From: Kocuria rosea subsp. polaris
GTDB lineage: Bacteria; Actinomycetota; Actinomycetes; Actinomycetales; Micrococcaceae
NCBI RefSeq assembly: GCF_001483755.1
Contig: NZ_LQBK01000022.1
Coordinates: 133,992-197,991 of the forward strand
DNA length: 64,000 nt
Direction of reading: 5' to 3'
Part shown: positions 54,277-63,872 of the stretch, piece after piece
Position numbering within the stretch: the first letter of the stretch is position 1
How the letters are laid out: every line of letters begins with the position of its first letter
Position numbers and translations under genes: made by a program
Notes under the pieces: generated by a model
What the model saw: only the letters and a program-made list of their open reading frames with translations
Databases searched by the model: none
What the model was told of the DNA's origin: nothing

Positions 54277-54282
54277 AGTCTA
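54277..54282 (-). promoter_or_regulatory. -10 box (TAGACT) for leaderless fumC
   Basis: On the minus strand TAGACT is followed by six bases and ATG 54270. No ribosome site is present. Confidence 0.55.
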
Positions 54283-54348
54283 GGACAGCCGCAGGTGACG
54301 CCCGGCACGCCCGGCCCGCCGTGACGGCCGCCGGCCGGGCGGTCCGGG

Positions 54349-54999
54349 TCAGCGGGCCGGGAGCCAGGTGCCGTGCCCGTGCACGAGCTCCGCCTCGCCG
54401 TCCTCCAGGTGGTAGAAGACGCCGACCACGGCGACGTCCCCGTTGGAGACCGCGTCCGCGATCACCCGGGACTGCTCCATGAGCCGCGACGCCGTCTGCT
54501 TGGTGTGCTCCACCACGGCCGAGTTGACGTCCTGGCGGCCGGCGCGCTGGGTCTCCAGCACGGACGGCATGATCCGCTCGATGAGGTCCCGCTGGAAGCC
54601 GCGGGGCATCTGCCCGGAGCCGGCGACGGCGTGCGCGGCGGTCACGGCCCCGCAGGAGTCGTGGCCGAGCACCATGATCAGCGGCGTGCCGAGGTTCGCC
54701 ACGGAGTACTCGATGGAGCCGAGCACGGCGTCGTCGATGACCTGCCCGGCGGTGCGCACCACGAACGCGTCACCCAGTCCCAGGTCGAAGATGATCTCCG
54801 CGGCCAGCCGTGAGTCCGAGCAGCCGAAGATCACGGCGAACGGGTTCTGCCCGCCCGCCACGGACTGCCGGCGGGAGGCGTCCTGGTTGGGGTGCAGGGA
54901 CTCGCCCGCGATGAAGCGGGCGTTGCCCTCGCGCAGGCGCTGCCAGGCGGCGGCCGGGGTGCGGGGCGAGGTGTCTTCGGGGCGGCTGTCCGGGTTCAT
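54349..54999 (-). CDS. Beta-class carbonic anhydrase
   Basis: The 216-residue enzyme interconverts CO2 and bicarbonate. Zinc ligands and partners are all visible: Cys60, Asp62 and Arg64 in CSDSR, and His113 and Cys116 in GHDSCGAV. The start ATG 54999 overlaps the DUF4245 stop (ATGA), so translation is coupled. It may supply bicarbonate for carboxylations such as the purine step at the far end of the window. Confidence 0.93.
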   Translation of the reverse strand: MNPDSRPEDTSPRTPAAAWQRLREGNARFIAGESLHPNQDASRRQSVAGGQNPFAVIFGCSDSRLAAEIIFDLGLGDAFVVRTAGQVIDDAVLGSIEYSVANLGTPLIMVLGHDSCGAVTAAHAVAGSGQMPRGFQRDLIERIMPSVLETQRAGRQDVNSAVVEHTKQTASRLMEQSRVIADAVSNGDVAVVGVFYHLEDGEAELVHGHGTWLPAR

Positions 55000-55694
55000 G
55001 GCGTCTCCGTGGTTCGCGGGGCAGGGGCATCGGTGAGGTCCTCGGCGACGGCGGCGGCCAGCCGGTCCAGCTCGGCGCCGGGCGCGTCGCCCTTGAGCAC
55101 CACGGTGGAGCCGTTGACCTCTCCCGTGTACGCGGTCAGGGCGTCCTGGTTCCGGGACTCCTCCCGGACGTGCACGTCCCACGCCACGCCCCCGACCTCG
55201 ACCTCCGCCGTGGCGGGGACGGCCTCGGTCTGCTGGGCCAGCCACGTGGGGTTGGACAGGGACGTCTGCACGAGACCGATGAAGCTGCCCTGCGGGGTGG
55301 CCCAGCCGATCTCCCAGAAGGGCACCCCTTCGGCGGCGCCGCCGTTCCACCGGGCGTAGTTGGCGGTCCAGCCCTCGCCGGGCTCCGGCACGACCGGGGT
55401 GAAGGGCGCCTCGTCCGCGACGTAGTCCGCCTCCTGCGCCACGTCGACGTCCGGCCGGTACGGCTGGGCGTCGGGGCGGGGCTGGAGCCACACGAAGGGC
55501 AGGACCAGCAGGAGCAGGACGGCCATCGAGATGATCATCCCCTGCACGGGGGCGTTGAGCCGCCGGGCCTGCTTCTCCGTGATCTGCGGGAGCGGCTGCT
55601 CCGGGGCATCGGTGCCGGGGGACGCGGGGTGCTCGGGCGCGGGCTGCTCCGCCGCAGGGGTCTCGGCGGGACGGTCGGGGGTCGAGGAACTCAC
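54996..55694 (-). CDS. DUF4245 domain-containing membrane protein
   Basis: The 232-residue protein has a Pro/Ala-rich cytoplasmic N-terminus, one helix ([20 protein letters not shown]) and an extracytoplasmic domain with [19 protein letters not shown], typical of the DUF4245 family of unknown function. GTG 55694 has CACAAT six bases upstream, suggesting a leaderless start. It heads an operon with carbonic anhydrase. DUF4245 genes commonly lie next to glpX in actinobacteria, as here. Confidence 0.85.
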   Translation of the reverse strand: MSSSTPDRPAETPAAEQPAPEHPASPGTDAPEQPLPQITEKQARRLNAPVQGMIISMAVLLLLVLPFVWLQPRPDAQPYRPDVDVAQEADYVADEAPFTPVVPEPGEGWTANYARWNGGAAEGVPFWEIGWATPQGSFIGLVQTSLSNPTWLAQQTEAVPATAEVEVGGVAWDVHVREESRNQDALTAYTGEVNGSTVVLKGDAPGAELDRLAAAVAEDLTDAPAPRTTETP

Positions 55695-55700
55695 CCGTCC

Positions 55701-55706
55701 ATTGTG
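55701..55706 (-). promoter_or_regulatory. -10 box (CACAAT) for leaderless DUF4245
   Basis: On the minus strand CACAAT, GGACGG, then GTG 55694. Confidence 0.4.
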
Positions 55707-55812
55707 CCCTGTCCGCCGCGCCCTGTCCGTCCCGCCGGGAACCTCCCAGCTCCGCCGGCAGCCGCCCGGCCGTGAATGTGGCGCGCGTCGCGGTCCCCGG
55801 GGGAGCGGACGA

Positions 55813-55818
55813 TATGCT
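55813..55818 (+). promoter_or_regulatory. Candidate -10 box (TATGCT) for glpX
   Basis: TATGCT lies 79 bases before the chosen GTG 55898 and predicts a leader of about 73 bases with AGGTGAGG as ribosome site. Confidence 0.4.
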
Positions 55819-55897
55819 GGGCGGGACGTGGACCGCGCCCGCGGCCGAGCCCGGCCCGGGGGTCCCGCAGAACGTGAACTCGAAGGTGAGGAACAAC

Positions 55898-56911
55898 GTG
55901 GCCGAAGAAACCACCGGAACGATCCCCGCGCGCACCAACAACGTGGCCGACCGCAACCTGGCGATGGAGCTGGTGCGGACCACCGAGGCGGCGGCGATCG
56001 CCGGCGGCCAGTGGGTCGGCGCGGGCGACAAGAACGCCGCCGACGGGGCTGCGGTCGACGCCATGCGGTCCCTGCTCTCCACCGTGCACTTCAACGGCAC
56101 CGTGGTCATCGGCGAGGGCGAGAAGGACGAGGCCCCGATGCTGTTCAACGGCGAGCAGGTGGGCGACGGCTCCGGGCCGTCCTCCGACGTCGCCGTGGAC
56201 CCCATCGACGGCACCCGCCTCACCGCGCTCGGCATGAACAACGCCCTGGCCGTCATCGCGGTGGCCGACGGCGGGTCGATGTTCGACCCCTCCGCGGTCT
56301 TCTACATGGACAAGCTCGTGGTGGGCCCGGAGGCCGCCGATTTCGTGGACCTGCGCCTGCCCGTCAAGCAGAACCTGCACCTCGTGGCCCGGGCCAAGGG
56401 CGTCAACATCAACCAGCTCACCGTGTGCGTGCTGGACCGCCCGCGCCACCAGCAGCTCGTCGACGAGATCCGCGCCACCGGCGCCCGCACCCGGATGATC
56501 CTCGACGGGGACGTGGCCGGGGCGATCGCGGCCTGCCGCGAGGGCACCGGCGTCGACGTCATGATGGGCATCGGCGGCACCCCCGAGGGCATCGTCACGG
56601 CGTGCGCCGTCAAGGCCACCGGCGGCATCATCCAGGGCCGGCTCGCCCCGGTCGACGACGACGAGCGGCAGAAGGCCCTCGACGCCGGCCTGGACCTCGA
56701 CGCGGTGCTGACCACCGACGACCTCGTCACCTCGGACAACTGCTTCTTCTCCGCCACGGGCATCACCGACGGCGACCTGCTGCGCGGCGTGCGCTACCGC
56801 GGCCGCCGGATCACCACCCAGTCCATCGTGATGCGCTCCCGCTCCGGGACCGTGCGCATGGTCGAGGCGGAGCACCTCGCCTCCAAGTGGGAGAAGTACG
56901 CCCGGCACTGA
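55898..56911 (+). CDS. glpX: Class II fructose-1,6-bisphosphatase
   Basis: GlpX performs the committed gluconeogenic dephosphorylation of fructose-1,6-bisphosphate. The 337 residues show [27 protein letters not shown] and [20 protein letters not shown], the metal and substrate sites of the lithium-sensitive family. GTG 55898 is chosen because AGGTGAGG precedes it and the family N-terminus ([18 protein letters not shown]) follows; in-frame starts further upstream would add 42 residues of poor-quality sequence. Mycobacterial glpX is similarly near fum. Confidence 0.95.
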   Translation: MAEETTGTIPARTNNVADRNLAMELVRTTEAAAIAGGQWVGAGDKNAADGAAVDAMRSLLSTVHFNGTVVIGEGEKDEAPMLFNGEQVGDGSGPSSDVAVDPIDGTRLTALGMNNALAVIAVADGGSMFDPSAVFYMDKLVVGPEAADFVDLRLPVKQNLHLVARAKGVNINQLTVCVLDRPRHQQLVDEIRATGARTRMILDGDVAGAIAACREGTGVDVMMGIGGTPEGIVTACAVKATGGIIQGRLAPVDDDERQKALDAGLDLDAVLTTDDLVTSDNCFFSATGITDGDLLRGVRYRGRRITTQSIVMRSRSGTVRMVEAEHLASKWEKYARH

Positions 56912-56955
56912 GCCCGGCGCCGAGCCCGCCGGTCGCGGCCCGCGGCCGCGACCCA

Positions 56956-56988
56956 GGACCCCCGTACCGTCCACCGGTGCGGGGGTCC
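56956..56988 (+). terminator. glpX terminator hairpin
   Basis: Fourteen-base arms (56956-56969 and 56975-56988) pair with one wobble around a short loop, 45 bases after the stop. Confidence 0.6.
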
Positions 56989-57040
56989 TCCCGTCCCCTG
57001 TCACACCGTGTCCGGCGCCTGCCGGACCCCCTCCCGGCTC

Positions 57041-57046
57041 TAGACT
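57041..57046 (+). promoter_or_regulatory. Candidate -10 box (TAGACT) for the FemAB-like gene
   Basis: TAGACT lies 76 bases before GTG 57122, giving a predicted leader of about 70 bases with GACGAGGAGG near its end. Confidence 0.45.
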
Positions 57047-57121
57047 GGAGCCCGAACTGCGGGCGCCGACCGCGGTCCCCCAGCCGGGGCGGAGCGCCCG
57101 GGTGACGAGGAGGATCCCCAC

Positions 57122-58297
57122 GTGAGCACGACGGTCAGCCCCTGCCCCAACCGCAAGACCTGGGACGCCACCGTCCGGGTGACCGGCGGGCACCCGCAGC
57201 AGCTGTGGGGCATCGGCGAGGCACAGGTCTCCGCCGAGGGCCCGGCCCTGCGGGTCGACCGGGTCATGGTCCACGACGCCGAGCAGCGCACCGTGGGCTA
57301 CGCCCAGCTCTACCTGCGCTCCGAGGCCGAACGGGTGGTCGCCGGGACCGTGCACTGCCACGTCCACCGGCCCGAGGACCTGCCCGTGGTCGCCGCGGCC
57401 CTCGCCGACTGGGCGCGGGAGGAGCACTCGGCGGTGCTGCTGCGCTTCCAGGCCGACACCCTCCGCGGCCCCGGCACCCGGGAGGCGCTGGAGGCCGCCG
57501 GGTTCTCGCGCCCCGACGCGGGCCCCGGCCCGGAGGAGCCGCGGCGGCTGGAGGTGCTGCTGGGGGAGACCGAGCGGGACCTCTCGCGGCGGCTCTCGGA
57601 GGCCACCCTGGACCGGTGCCGCGCGGCGCTGCGCACCCCGGGCGTGACCGTGCGCGAGGTGACGGCCGGCAGCCGGGTGCTGGCGAACATCGGGCTCCGG
57701 ACCCGGCTCATCACCCAGCTGCTCGAGGACCTGGGGGAGGACTCGCTGCTGCTCGTGGCCACCGAGGCCGCCGAGGACGGCCGCGAGGCGGCGCTGGGCT
57801 ACCTGTGGTTCGTGCACACCCGCGGCCTGGCGATGATCTACCGGCTCGGCTTCACCCGCCGGGGCCGGGACCTCGGCGTGGACGACGCCCTGCTGCTGAC
57901 CGGGATCGTGGAGCTGCAGAAGCGACGCGTCCAGCGGCTCGACGGCGGCGACCCGGACGAGACGGAGGTGCCGCTCGTGGTGCGCGAGCTGGCCGGGGCG
58001 GAACGGCCGGTGCTGGGACCGTGGGAGAAGCCCCTGGGCCGCGGGCCGGCCGGGGAGTTCTCGCAGGACCGTGCCGAGGCCGCGGCTGCGGCGACGGGCA
58101 CGGCGGTCGCCGCGGAGCTGGGCCTGGGCGAGTCCGTCCCCGCGTGGTCGCCCGAGCACGGCGAGCCCGACGACGAGCCCGAGGCCGACGACGAGGCGGG
58201 GCGCCCGGCCCGGGGACGGGCCCGGCGGGCCCGGGACCTCACCCGCCGGGTGGTCACGGAGGGGATGTCCGCCCTGCGCGACGCCGCGGGGCGCTGA
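57122..58297 (+). CDS. FemAB-like aminoacyltransferase, divergent
   Basis: The 391 residues resemble FemX/FemAB peptidoglycan bridge enzymes, which add amino acids from tRNA to lipid II. The opening (HPQQLWGIGEAQV, then AQLYLR) and a coiled segment (SRRLSEATLDRCRAALR) fit this double GNAT fold, followed by YLWFVHTRGLAMIYRLGFT. The match is weaker than for the convergent neighbour, and the final 90 residues are an acidic then basic low-complexity tail. GTG 57122 has GAGGAGG upstream. Function is inferred from family and neighbour. Confidence 0.75.
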   Translation: MSTTVSPCPNRKTWDATVRVTGGHPQQLWGIGEAQVSAEGPALRVDRVMVHDAEQRTVGYAQLYLRSEAERVVAGTVHCHVHRPEDLPVVAAALADWAREEHSAVLLRFQADTLRGPGTREALEAAGFSRPDAGPGPEEPRRLEVLLGETERDLSRRLSEATLDRCRAALRTPGVTVREVTAGSRVLANIGLRTRLITQLLEDLGEDSLLLVATEAAEDGREAALGYLWFVHTRGLAMIYRLGFTRRGRDLGVDDALLLTGIVELQKRRVQRLDGGDPDETEVPLVVRELAGAERPVLGPWEKPLGRGPAGEFSQDRAEAAAAATGTAVAAELGLGESVPAWSPEHGEPDDEPEADDEAGRPARGRARRARDLTRRVVTEGMSALRDAAGR

Positions 58298-58454
58298 CGG
58301 CGCACGGGCGCAGTGCCGCTCCGTGCGGTGCCGATGTCGGCGGGTCCGGAGCGGGCCGCGCTGAGCCGCACCGTTCCGTGCCGCACCGGACTGTGCGGCG
58401 CTGATCCGTTGGGTGCCGGGGGCCCGGAGTCCAGCAGTCCCGTCGCGGGAGCGC

Positions 58455-59474
58455 TCAGCCCTCCCGGCGGCGCACCCCGGCGACGGCCTGCCGCAGCCGG
58501 TCCGGCAGACCGGGAAGGCTCTTGCGGGCCGCGAGCGCGGCCTCCCGGGCGGCGCGCACCCCGGTGTACGCGGCGTACCTGCCCCGGCTCACGGGCAGGT
58601 CCCAGGTCCCGGGGTAGGACTCCGGGCGGCCGCCGAAGGACTTCTTGAACTTCGTGAAGCCGTGCCACGCGTGCTCCGGGCCGGCGTTTTCGGGCGCGGT
58701 GCCGAAGAGGTCGAACCGGCGCAGGCCCTTCTGCTTGGCGTCGAGGACCATCCGCACGACCAGCGGGATCCCCGCCGAGAGCCTGCGGTGCTCGAAGTCC
58801 ATCGCGGCGTGGGCGTAGGTGCGGGTGTCGTCGGAGTCGTAGACGAGGGAGGCGCCGATGGGCTCCCCGTCCAGCCGGGCCACGTACAGGGCCGCCGCGC
58901 CCACGGGCATGAGGCTGCGGGCCGCCTCGCGCAGATAGGCGTCCTGCTGGCGGGCGAAGTCCTTGCGCTCGGCGGTGGCCTCGAGGAAGCCCAGGAGCAC
59001 GTCGACGTCCTCCGGGTCGGTCGAGGTCGTGAAGGTCACGCCCTTCTTGGCGATGTTGCGGTGCAGGTTGCGGTTGGTGGACTTCATGTCCTTGAGGATC
59101 GCGTCCTCGTCCTGGGTGAGGTCGATGACCTGGGTGTGCCCGGGCTGGACCTGCCGGGGCGCCGGGCGCAGTCCGCGCCGGCGCAGGGAGGCCTCCGGCG
59201 TCTCGAGCCCGTCCGTCACCGCGGCGTCCACGGGCTCCACCCGCACGAACCAGCACCGCTCGGCGCGTGCGGTGCTGGTGAGGTCCTCGAGCGCGGCCTC
59301 GAAGGCCTGCGGGGTCTGCGCCTCGGGGCCGTACGGGCAGTAGAGGTAGCGGCCGGTCCGGCCGCCCTCGAGGACGGCGAGGTAGCGCCATCCGTCCCCG
59401 GAGGCCTGGAACACCTTGTGCCCCAGGTTCCGCTGGAAGACGGCCCATGCGTTCGACTGCAGTATGTTCGCCAC
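58455..59474 (-). CDS. FemAB family peptidoglycan bridge aminoacyltransferase
   Basis: The 339-residue protein is a clear lipid II aminoacyltransferase-type enzyme: it starts ILQSNAWAVFQRNLGHKVFQ, has the SLVYDSDDTRTYAHAAMDFE core and ends with FDLFGTAPENAGPEHAWHGF followed by KKSFGG. It probably transfers amino acids (for example Ala) from aminoacyl-tRNA to the lysine of peptidoglycan precursors. GTG 59474 has TACAGT six bases upstream, predicting a leaderless mRNA. It faces the other FemAB-like gene. Confidence 0.88.
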   Translation of the reverse strand: MANILQSNAWAVFQRNLGHKVFQASGDGWRYLAVLEGGRTGRYLYCPYGPEAQTPQAFEAALEDLTSTARAERCWFVRVEPVDAAVTDGLETPEASLRRRGLRPAPRQVQPGHTQVIDLTQDEDAILKDMKSTNRNLHRNIAKKGVTFTTSTDPEDVDVLLGFLEATAERKDFARQQDAYLREAARSLMPVGAAALYVARLDGEPIGASLVYDSDDTRTYAHAAMDFEHRRLSAGIPLVVRMVLDAKQKGLRRFDLFGTAPENAGPEHAWHGFTKFKKSFGGRPESYPGTWDLPVSRGRYAAYTGVRAAREAALAARKSLPGLPDRLRQAVAGVRRREG

Positions 59475-59480
59475 GCCCCC

Positions 59481-59486
59481 ACTGTA
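59481..59486 (-). promoter_or_regulatory. -10 box (TACAGT) for leaderless FemAB
   Basis: On the minus strand TACAGT, GGGGGC, then GTG 59474. Confidence 0.5.
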
Positions 59487-59529
59487 CCGGGGTGTCCGGG
59501 CGCTGCCGTCGCCCTGCGGGACGGCCCGG

Positions 59530-61146
59530 TCAGGGCACGGAGCAGGTGCCGTTGGGGGTGAGTTCCTGCGCTCCCACGAGGGGTTTCGCCGCCGGGACGG
59601 GAACGGTCATCGCGATCCCGGGGCCCACGGGTGTGCCGGCGGGCAGGGCCTCCGCGTCCCGCGCGCCGCGGTCCGTGGCCTCCTCGAGCACCCGGTCCAC
59701 GTCCTCGTGCAGCCGGTCGTAGTCGGGGTAGGTGGGGAAGGACGGGTCGTAGTAGGGCGGGCCGGCGGCGAACTGCACGAGCTCGTGCTCCTTGGCCTTG
59801 AGCGCCACGTCCACGAAGGAGCCGATCTGGCTTTGCGGGATGTCGGTCTCGACGACCTGCGTCCCGGACTCCGCGAGGTCCTCGAAGCGGGTCAGCACGT
59901 TGACGGGGTTCAGCTGCTGGAGCATGGCGGCCTGCACGCAGCGCTGGCGCGCCTGGCGGTCGTAGTCCGTGGCGCCCTCGCGGGACCGGGCGTACCAGAG
60001 CGCCTCGTAGCCGTCCAGGTGCTGGACCCCCGGTTCGATGTACCCGAAGATCTCGTTGGGCAGGCCCGTGACCAGGTCGGTGCCGCCGCCGATGGGCACG
60101 CGCCCGCCGACGTCGATGGTGATCCCGCCGAGAGCGTCCACGAGCTGCTCGAAGCCGTTCATCTCGACGATCGCGTAGGCCTGGACCTCGATTCCGAGGA
60201 TGCCCTCCGCGGCGTCCTTCATGGCCTCGGCGCCGGGGTCGGCGGCGTCGGGGTAGAGCTCGGCGTGGTTGTTGACGACGTCGGTGTAGAGGGCGTTGAG
60301 GATGCACGCGTCGCCGCAGTCGAAGCCCTCGGGGTAGACGTCCGCCAGCGGCGAGTCCTCGGGGAAGGGCGTGTTCTGCAGATTGCGGGGCAGGGAGATC
60401 GTCACGGTCCGCCCGGAGTCGGCGTCCACGCTGAGCACCGTCATCGAGTCGGGGCGGCGGCCCGAGCGGTCCTCCCCGGAGTCGGTGCCCATGAGCAGGA
60501 TGTTGTACCGCCCGTCCGAGGGGCGGAAGGGCAGCCCGCCGCCGAAGACGTCCGAGACCGCCCCGCGCGTCACGGACAGCAGGTAGGCGGAGTAGGCCAG
60601 CCCGCCGGAGGTGAGCAGCATCAGCGCCACGGTGGCCGCGGCCACCGCCCGGCGGGTCCGCCGCACGAGCAGACCGGGGCGGATGAGCCGGAACGTGTCG
60701 AAGAAGAGGAACGCCCACCCGAGCGCGAGGGCCACCAGCCCGGCGATCACGAGCAGGGACGTGAACGAGTTCGTCAGGAACCAGACGAGCGGGGTCCGCC
60801 ACAGGAGCAGGCTGAGGAGCGCGAGGGCCGCCGCGGCCCAGACGACCACGTCGACCTTGAGGGCGGCACGCCCCGTGGCCCGCCGGCCCGCGACGAGCTG
60901 GGCGCTGCCGGGGACCACGAGCGTGGACAGCAGCAGCGTCCAGGCGCGCCGGGCCCGGGCGCCGTCCCCGGCGTGCTGGGGATGGCGCAGCGGGTCCGTG
61001 AGCCGGGGCGGGCTCGCCGCGCCGTCGTCGACGCCCCGCACGGCCGTCACGGCGTCCGGCGGGAGGTCCCGGGGGCGGGAGTCCTCGGCGGACGGGTCGT
61101 GCGGCGGACGGGGGTCGTGCTCAGCGCGGGGGGTGTGGCCGTTCAC
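59530..61146 (-). CDS. LytR-CpsA-Psr (LCP) family protein with four membrane helices
   Basis: LCP enzymes attach teichoic acids or other glycopolymers to peptidoglycan. The 538 residues have a disordered N-terminus (1-65), about four transmembrane helices (70-190) and an extracytoplasmic LCP domain. The domain opens with NILLMGTDSG and has RRPDSMTVLSV, SLPRNLQ and YARSREGATDYDRQARQR, whose Arg and Asp residues bind the polyprenyl phosphate. The multi-helix anchor is longer than the usual single pass. It follows purE by about 50 bases. Confidence 0.9.
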   Translation of the reverse strand: MNGHTPRAEHDPRPPHDPSAEDSRPRDLPPDAVTAVRGVDDGAASPPRLTDPLRHPQHAGDGARARRAWTLLLSTLVVPGSAQLVAGRRATGRAALKVDVVVWAAAALALLSLLLWRTPLVWFLTNSFTSLLVIAGLVALALGWAFLFFDTFRLIRPGLLVRRTRRAVAAATVALMLLTSGGLAYSAYLLSVTRGAVSDVFGGGLPFRPSDGRYNILLMGTDSGEDRSGRRPDSMTVLSVDADSGRTVTISLPRNLQNTPFPEDSPLADVYPEGFDCGDACILNALYTDVVNNHAELYPDAADPGAEAMKDAAEGILGIEVQAYAIVEMNGFEQLVDALGGITIDVGGRVPIGGGTDLVTGLPNEIFGYIEPGVQHLDGYEALWYARSREGATDYDRQARQRCVQAAMLQQLNPVNVLTRFEDLAESGTQVVETDIPQSQIGSFVDVALKAKEHELVQFAAGPPYYDPSFPTYPDYDRLHEDVDRVLEEATDRGARDAEALPAGTPVGPGIAMTVPVPAAKPLVGAQELTPNGTCSVP

Positions 61147-61195
61147 GGGCAGCTCCGGCGGGGAAGGGCGGGCAGGGCAGGTGCGGGGCGGCCGG

Positions 61196-61717
61196 TCAGC
61201 CGCCGAGGCGGGTGCGCAGGGCGGCGCCCTTGTCGTGGGCGGTCTGCCGCAGCTCGGCGGCGAAGCGCAGGAGCTGTCCGCGCAGCGCCTCGGCCTGCGG
61301 GTCCGTGCCGGCGGCGAGGATCCGGGCGGCCAGGAGCCCGGCGTTGCGGGCCCCGCCGATGGACACCGTGGCCACCGGCACGCCGGCGGGCATCTGCACG
61401 ATCGACAGCAGCGAGTCCATCCCGTCGAGGGTCTTCAGGGGGACGGGGACGCCGATCACCGGCAGGGGAGTCACCGCCGCGAGCATCCCCGGCAGGTGGG
61501 CGGCGCCGCCGGCCCCGGCGATGATCACCCGCAGCCCCCGCTCGTGGGCCTGCCGGCCGTACTCGATCATCTCGGTGGGCATCCGGTGGGCGGAGACGAC
61601 GTCGGCCTCGTACGGGATCCCGAACTCCTCGAGCGCGGTGGCGGCGGCCTCCATCACGGGCCAGTCGGAGTCCGAGCCCATCACGACGCCCACGGCGGGC
61701 TGCTGCTTCTCGTTCAC
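61196..61717 (-). CDS. purE: N5-carboxyaminoimidazole ribonucleotide mutase
   Basis: PurE rearranges N5-CAIR to CAIR in purine synthesis. The 173 residues contain [17 protein letters not shown] at the N-terminus, SAHRMP, and [20 protein letters not shown], the class I signatures. It lies 100 bases downstream of purK on the same strand, the usual pair that supplies its substrate. Confidence 0.95.
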   Translation of the reverse strand: MNEKQQPAVGVVMGSDSDWPVMEAAATALEEFGIPYEADVVSAHRMPTEMIEYGRQAHERGLRVIIAGAGGAAHLPGMLAAVTPLPVIGVPVPLKTLDGMDSLLSIVQMPAGVPVATVSIGGARNAGLLAARILAAGTDPQAEALRGQLLRFAAELRQTAHDKGAALRTRLGG

Positions 61718-61817
61718 TGGTGCTCCTGGGCTGCTCGGCGGGCCGGGGCCGCCGTCGCGGTCCGGTCTGGGGCTACGCTATCCGTCCCGGCTGGACGGGC
61801 CGTGGGAGGCACGCTGG

Positions 61818-62993
61818 TCAGGCCTGCCCGTCGCGCAGCACGGCCGCGGCGCGGGACGCCCGCCGGCGCAGCTCCGTGATCTCGTCGGCGGCGCCGGTGA
61901 CGTTGACGTGACCGATCTTGCGCCCGGGCCGCACGGCCTTGCCGTAGTTGTGGATCTTCGCGCGGGGCTCGGCGCTCATCGCGGCCCGGTAGGCGCCGAA
62001 GAGGTCCTGGTTCGCCCCGCCCAGGTAGTTCTTCATCACCGCGGACCCGCCGATCAGCCCGGTGTCCCCGAGCGGGAGGTCCAGCACGGCGCGCAGGTGC
62101 TGCTCGAACTGGCTCGTCACGGACCCGTCCATGGTCCAGTGCCCGGAGTTGTGCGGGCGCATGGCCAGCTCGTTGACCAGGAACCCGTAGCCGCGGCCGG
62201 GGGTCTCGAAGAGCTCCACGGCCATCACCCCGGTCACCCCCAGCTCCGTGGCCAGCGTCCGGGCGGCGTCGGCGGCCGCGGACGCGACCTCGGGCAGCAG
62301 CTGCGGGGCGGGCGCGAGCACCTCGTCGCAGACGCCGTCCACCTGGATCGACTCCACCACCGGCCACGCCCGCACCTCGCCGGAGGGGGTGCGGGCCACG
62401 AGCGCGGACAGCTCGCGGGAGAAGCCGACCTTCTCCTCGACCAGCAGGGGGCCGTCCGTGCGCGCGAACCACTGCGCCGGCTCGGCGCCGCGGGCGTCCT
62501 CGGCCGTGCCGAGGACCATCACGCCCTTGCCGTCGTAGCCGCCGCGCGGCGTCTTGAGCACCACGGGCCAGCCGGTGCGCTCGCCGAAGGCGATCAGCTC
62601 CTCGACGTCGGCGACCGCCGCCCACTGCGGGTTCGGCAGCCCGAGGCGCTCCACGGCCGCGCGCATCCACAGCTTGTCCTGGGCGTGCACCAGGGCGTCC
62701 GGGCCCGGGCGCACGTCGACGCCCTCGGCGAGCAGGGTCCGCAGGTGCTCGGTGGGCACGTGCTCGTGGTCGAACGTCAGGACGTCGACGCCCCGGGCGA
62801 ACCGGCGCAGCACCTCGAGGTCGGTGTAGTCGCCCACGGGCGCGGTGGGCACGGCGGCGACCGCCGAGACGTCGGGGCCCTCGGCGAGCACGCGCAGCTC
62901 GATGCCCAGGGCGGTGGCGGAGGGCGCCATCATGCGGGCGAGCTGCCCGCCTCCGACGACGCCGACGACAGGGACGGTCACAGAAGAATTCAC
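61818..62993 (-). CDS. purK: N5-carboxyaminoimidazole ribonucleotide synthase
   Basis: PurK is an ATP-grasp enzyme that carboxylates AIR with bicarbonate. The 391 residues begin with the GGGQLARMMAPSATALGIEL loop and contain DHEHVPTEHL, VVLKTPRGGYDGKGV and the C-terminal FGAYRAAMSAEPRAKIHNYG. GTG 62993 has TACCCT six bases upstream, so the message is probably leaderless. It is cotranscribed with purE. Confidence 0.95.
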   Translation of the reverse strand: MNSSVTVPVVGVVGGGQLARMMAPSATALGIELRVLAEGPDVSAVAAVPTAPVGDYTDLEVLRRFARGVDVLTFDHEHVPTEHLRTLLAEGVDVRPGPDALVHAQDKLWMRAAVERLGLPNPQWAAVADVEELIAFGERTGWPVVLKTPRGGYDGKGVMVLGTAEDARGAEPAQWFARTDGPLLVEEKVGFSRELSALVARTPSGEVRAWPVVESIQVDGVCDEVLAPAPQLLPEVASAAADAARTLATELGVTGVMAVELFETPGRGYGFLVNELAMRPHNSGHWTMDGSVTSQFEQHLRAVLDLPLGDTGLIGGSAVMKNYLGGANQDLFGAYRAAMSAEPRAKIHNYGKAVRPGRKIGHVNVTGAADEITELRRRASRAAAVLRDGQA

Positions 62994-62999
62994 CCGACC

Positions 63000-63005
63000 A
63001 GGGTA
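63000..63005 (-). promoter_or_regulatory. -10 box (TACCCT) for leaderless purK
   Basis: On the minus strand TACCCT, GGTCGG, then GTG 62993. Confidence 0.5.
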
Positions 63006-63172
63006 TCCCGGTCCCTCGGGCCCTCCCGGCGGACTGTGCTGAAGCTCTCCGGTGCCGCGGAGGAAGGGCGGGGTAGGATGTGCCGAGGTCCGCCGCGGGC
63101 GCTCTCCCGTGCTCGTCGACCGCTGCGCCGGCCGGCGCCCACCGACTCACCACCTGGGAGACCTGAAGCCGC

Positions 63173-63862
63173 GTGAACCGTCTCGTCGACCGTTTCGATG
63201 CCCTGTGGCACCTCTTCGTCAAAGAACTCATGAAGTTCGGTGTCGTCGGCGCGCTCGCGTTCGTCATCAACGCGTCGCTCACCTGGATCCTGATGCACAC
63301 GGTCTTCCAGGACGGCCACCTCAAGGCCAAGTTCGTGGCGACGGCCGTGGCCATCGTCTTCGCCTGGGTCGCCAACCGGCTGTGGACCTTCCGGCACAAG
63401 CGCCAGTCGGACAAGCGCCGCGAGCTGATCCAGTTCCTCGTGGCCAACGGCATCGGCATGGCCATCGAGCTCGGCTGCCTCGGCTTCAGCTACTATGTCC
63501 TGGGCCTCACCAGCGCCTACGCGTCCTTCGTCTCCGGCACGATCATCGGCACCATCCTCGGCACGGTCTTCCGCTACTTCGCCTACCGCTTCTGGGTCTT
63601 CACCGAGGAGCTCGACGAGGACCCGAACTTCGCGGACACCGCGGCCCTCGAGATCGCCCTCATCACGGGGCGTCAGACGGGCGAGGGCACCGAGCGCTCC
63701 GACCGGGAGCACGGACAGCACCGGGCGCACGACCACCCGCGGACCCAGGACCAGCCCCGGACCCACGACCGCCTCCGGGCCCAGGACCAGCCCCGGACGG
63801 AGAGCACGGCGGTCCCCGGACCGGACGCCCACGGGGGCGCGGGTCCGGCCGAGGGCCGCTGA
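63173..63862 (+). CDS. GtrA family membrane protein with a disordered tail
   Basis: GtrA proteins are small flippase-like membrane proteins for lipid-linked sugars. The 229 residues have four helices in the first 150: FGVVGALAFVINASLTWILM, FVATAVAIVFAWVANRLWTF, NGIGMAIELGCLGFSYYVLG and SGTIIGTILGTVFRYFAYRF. The last 75 residues are His/Arg/Asp/Gln-rich, encoded partly by a 19-base direct repeat (63744-63762 and 63780-63798). The start is GTG 63173. TAGGAT near 63074 is a possible -10. It sits next to purK as in mycobacteria. Confidence 0.9.
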   Translation: MNRLVDRFDALWHLFVKELMKFGVVGALAFVINASLTWILMHTVFQDGHLKAKFVATAVAIVFAWVANRLWTFRHKRQSDKRRELIQFLVANGIGMAIELGCLGFSYYVLGLTSAYASFVSGTIIGTILGTVFRYFAYRFWVFTEELDEDPNFADTAALEIALITGRQTGEGTERSDREHGQHRAHDHPRTQDQPRTHDRLRAQDQPRTESTAVPGPDAHGGAGPAEGR

Positions 63863-63872
63863 GGCTCCCCGC

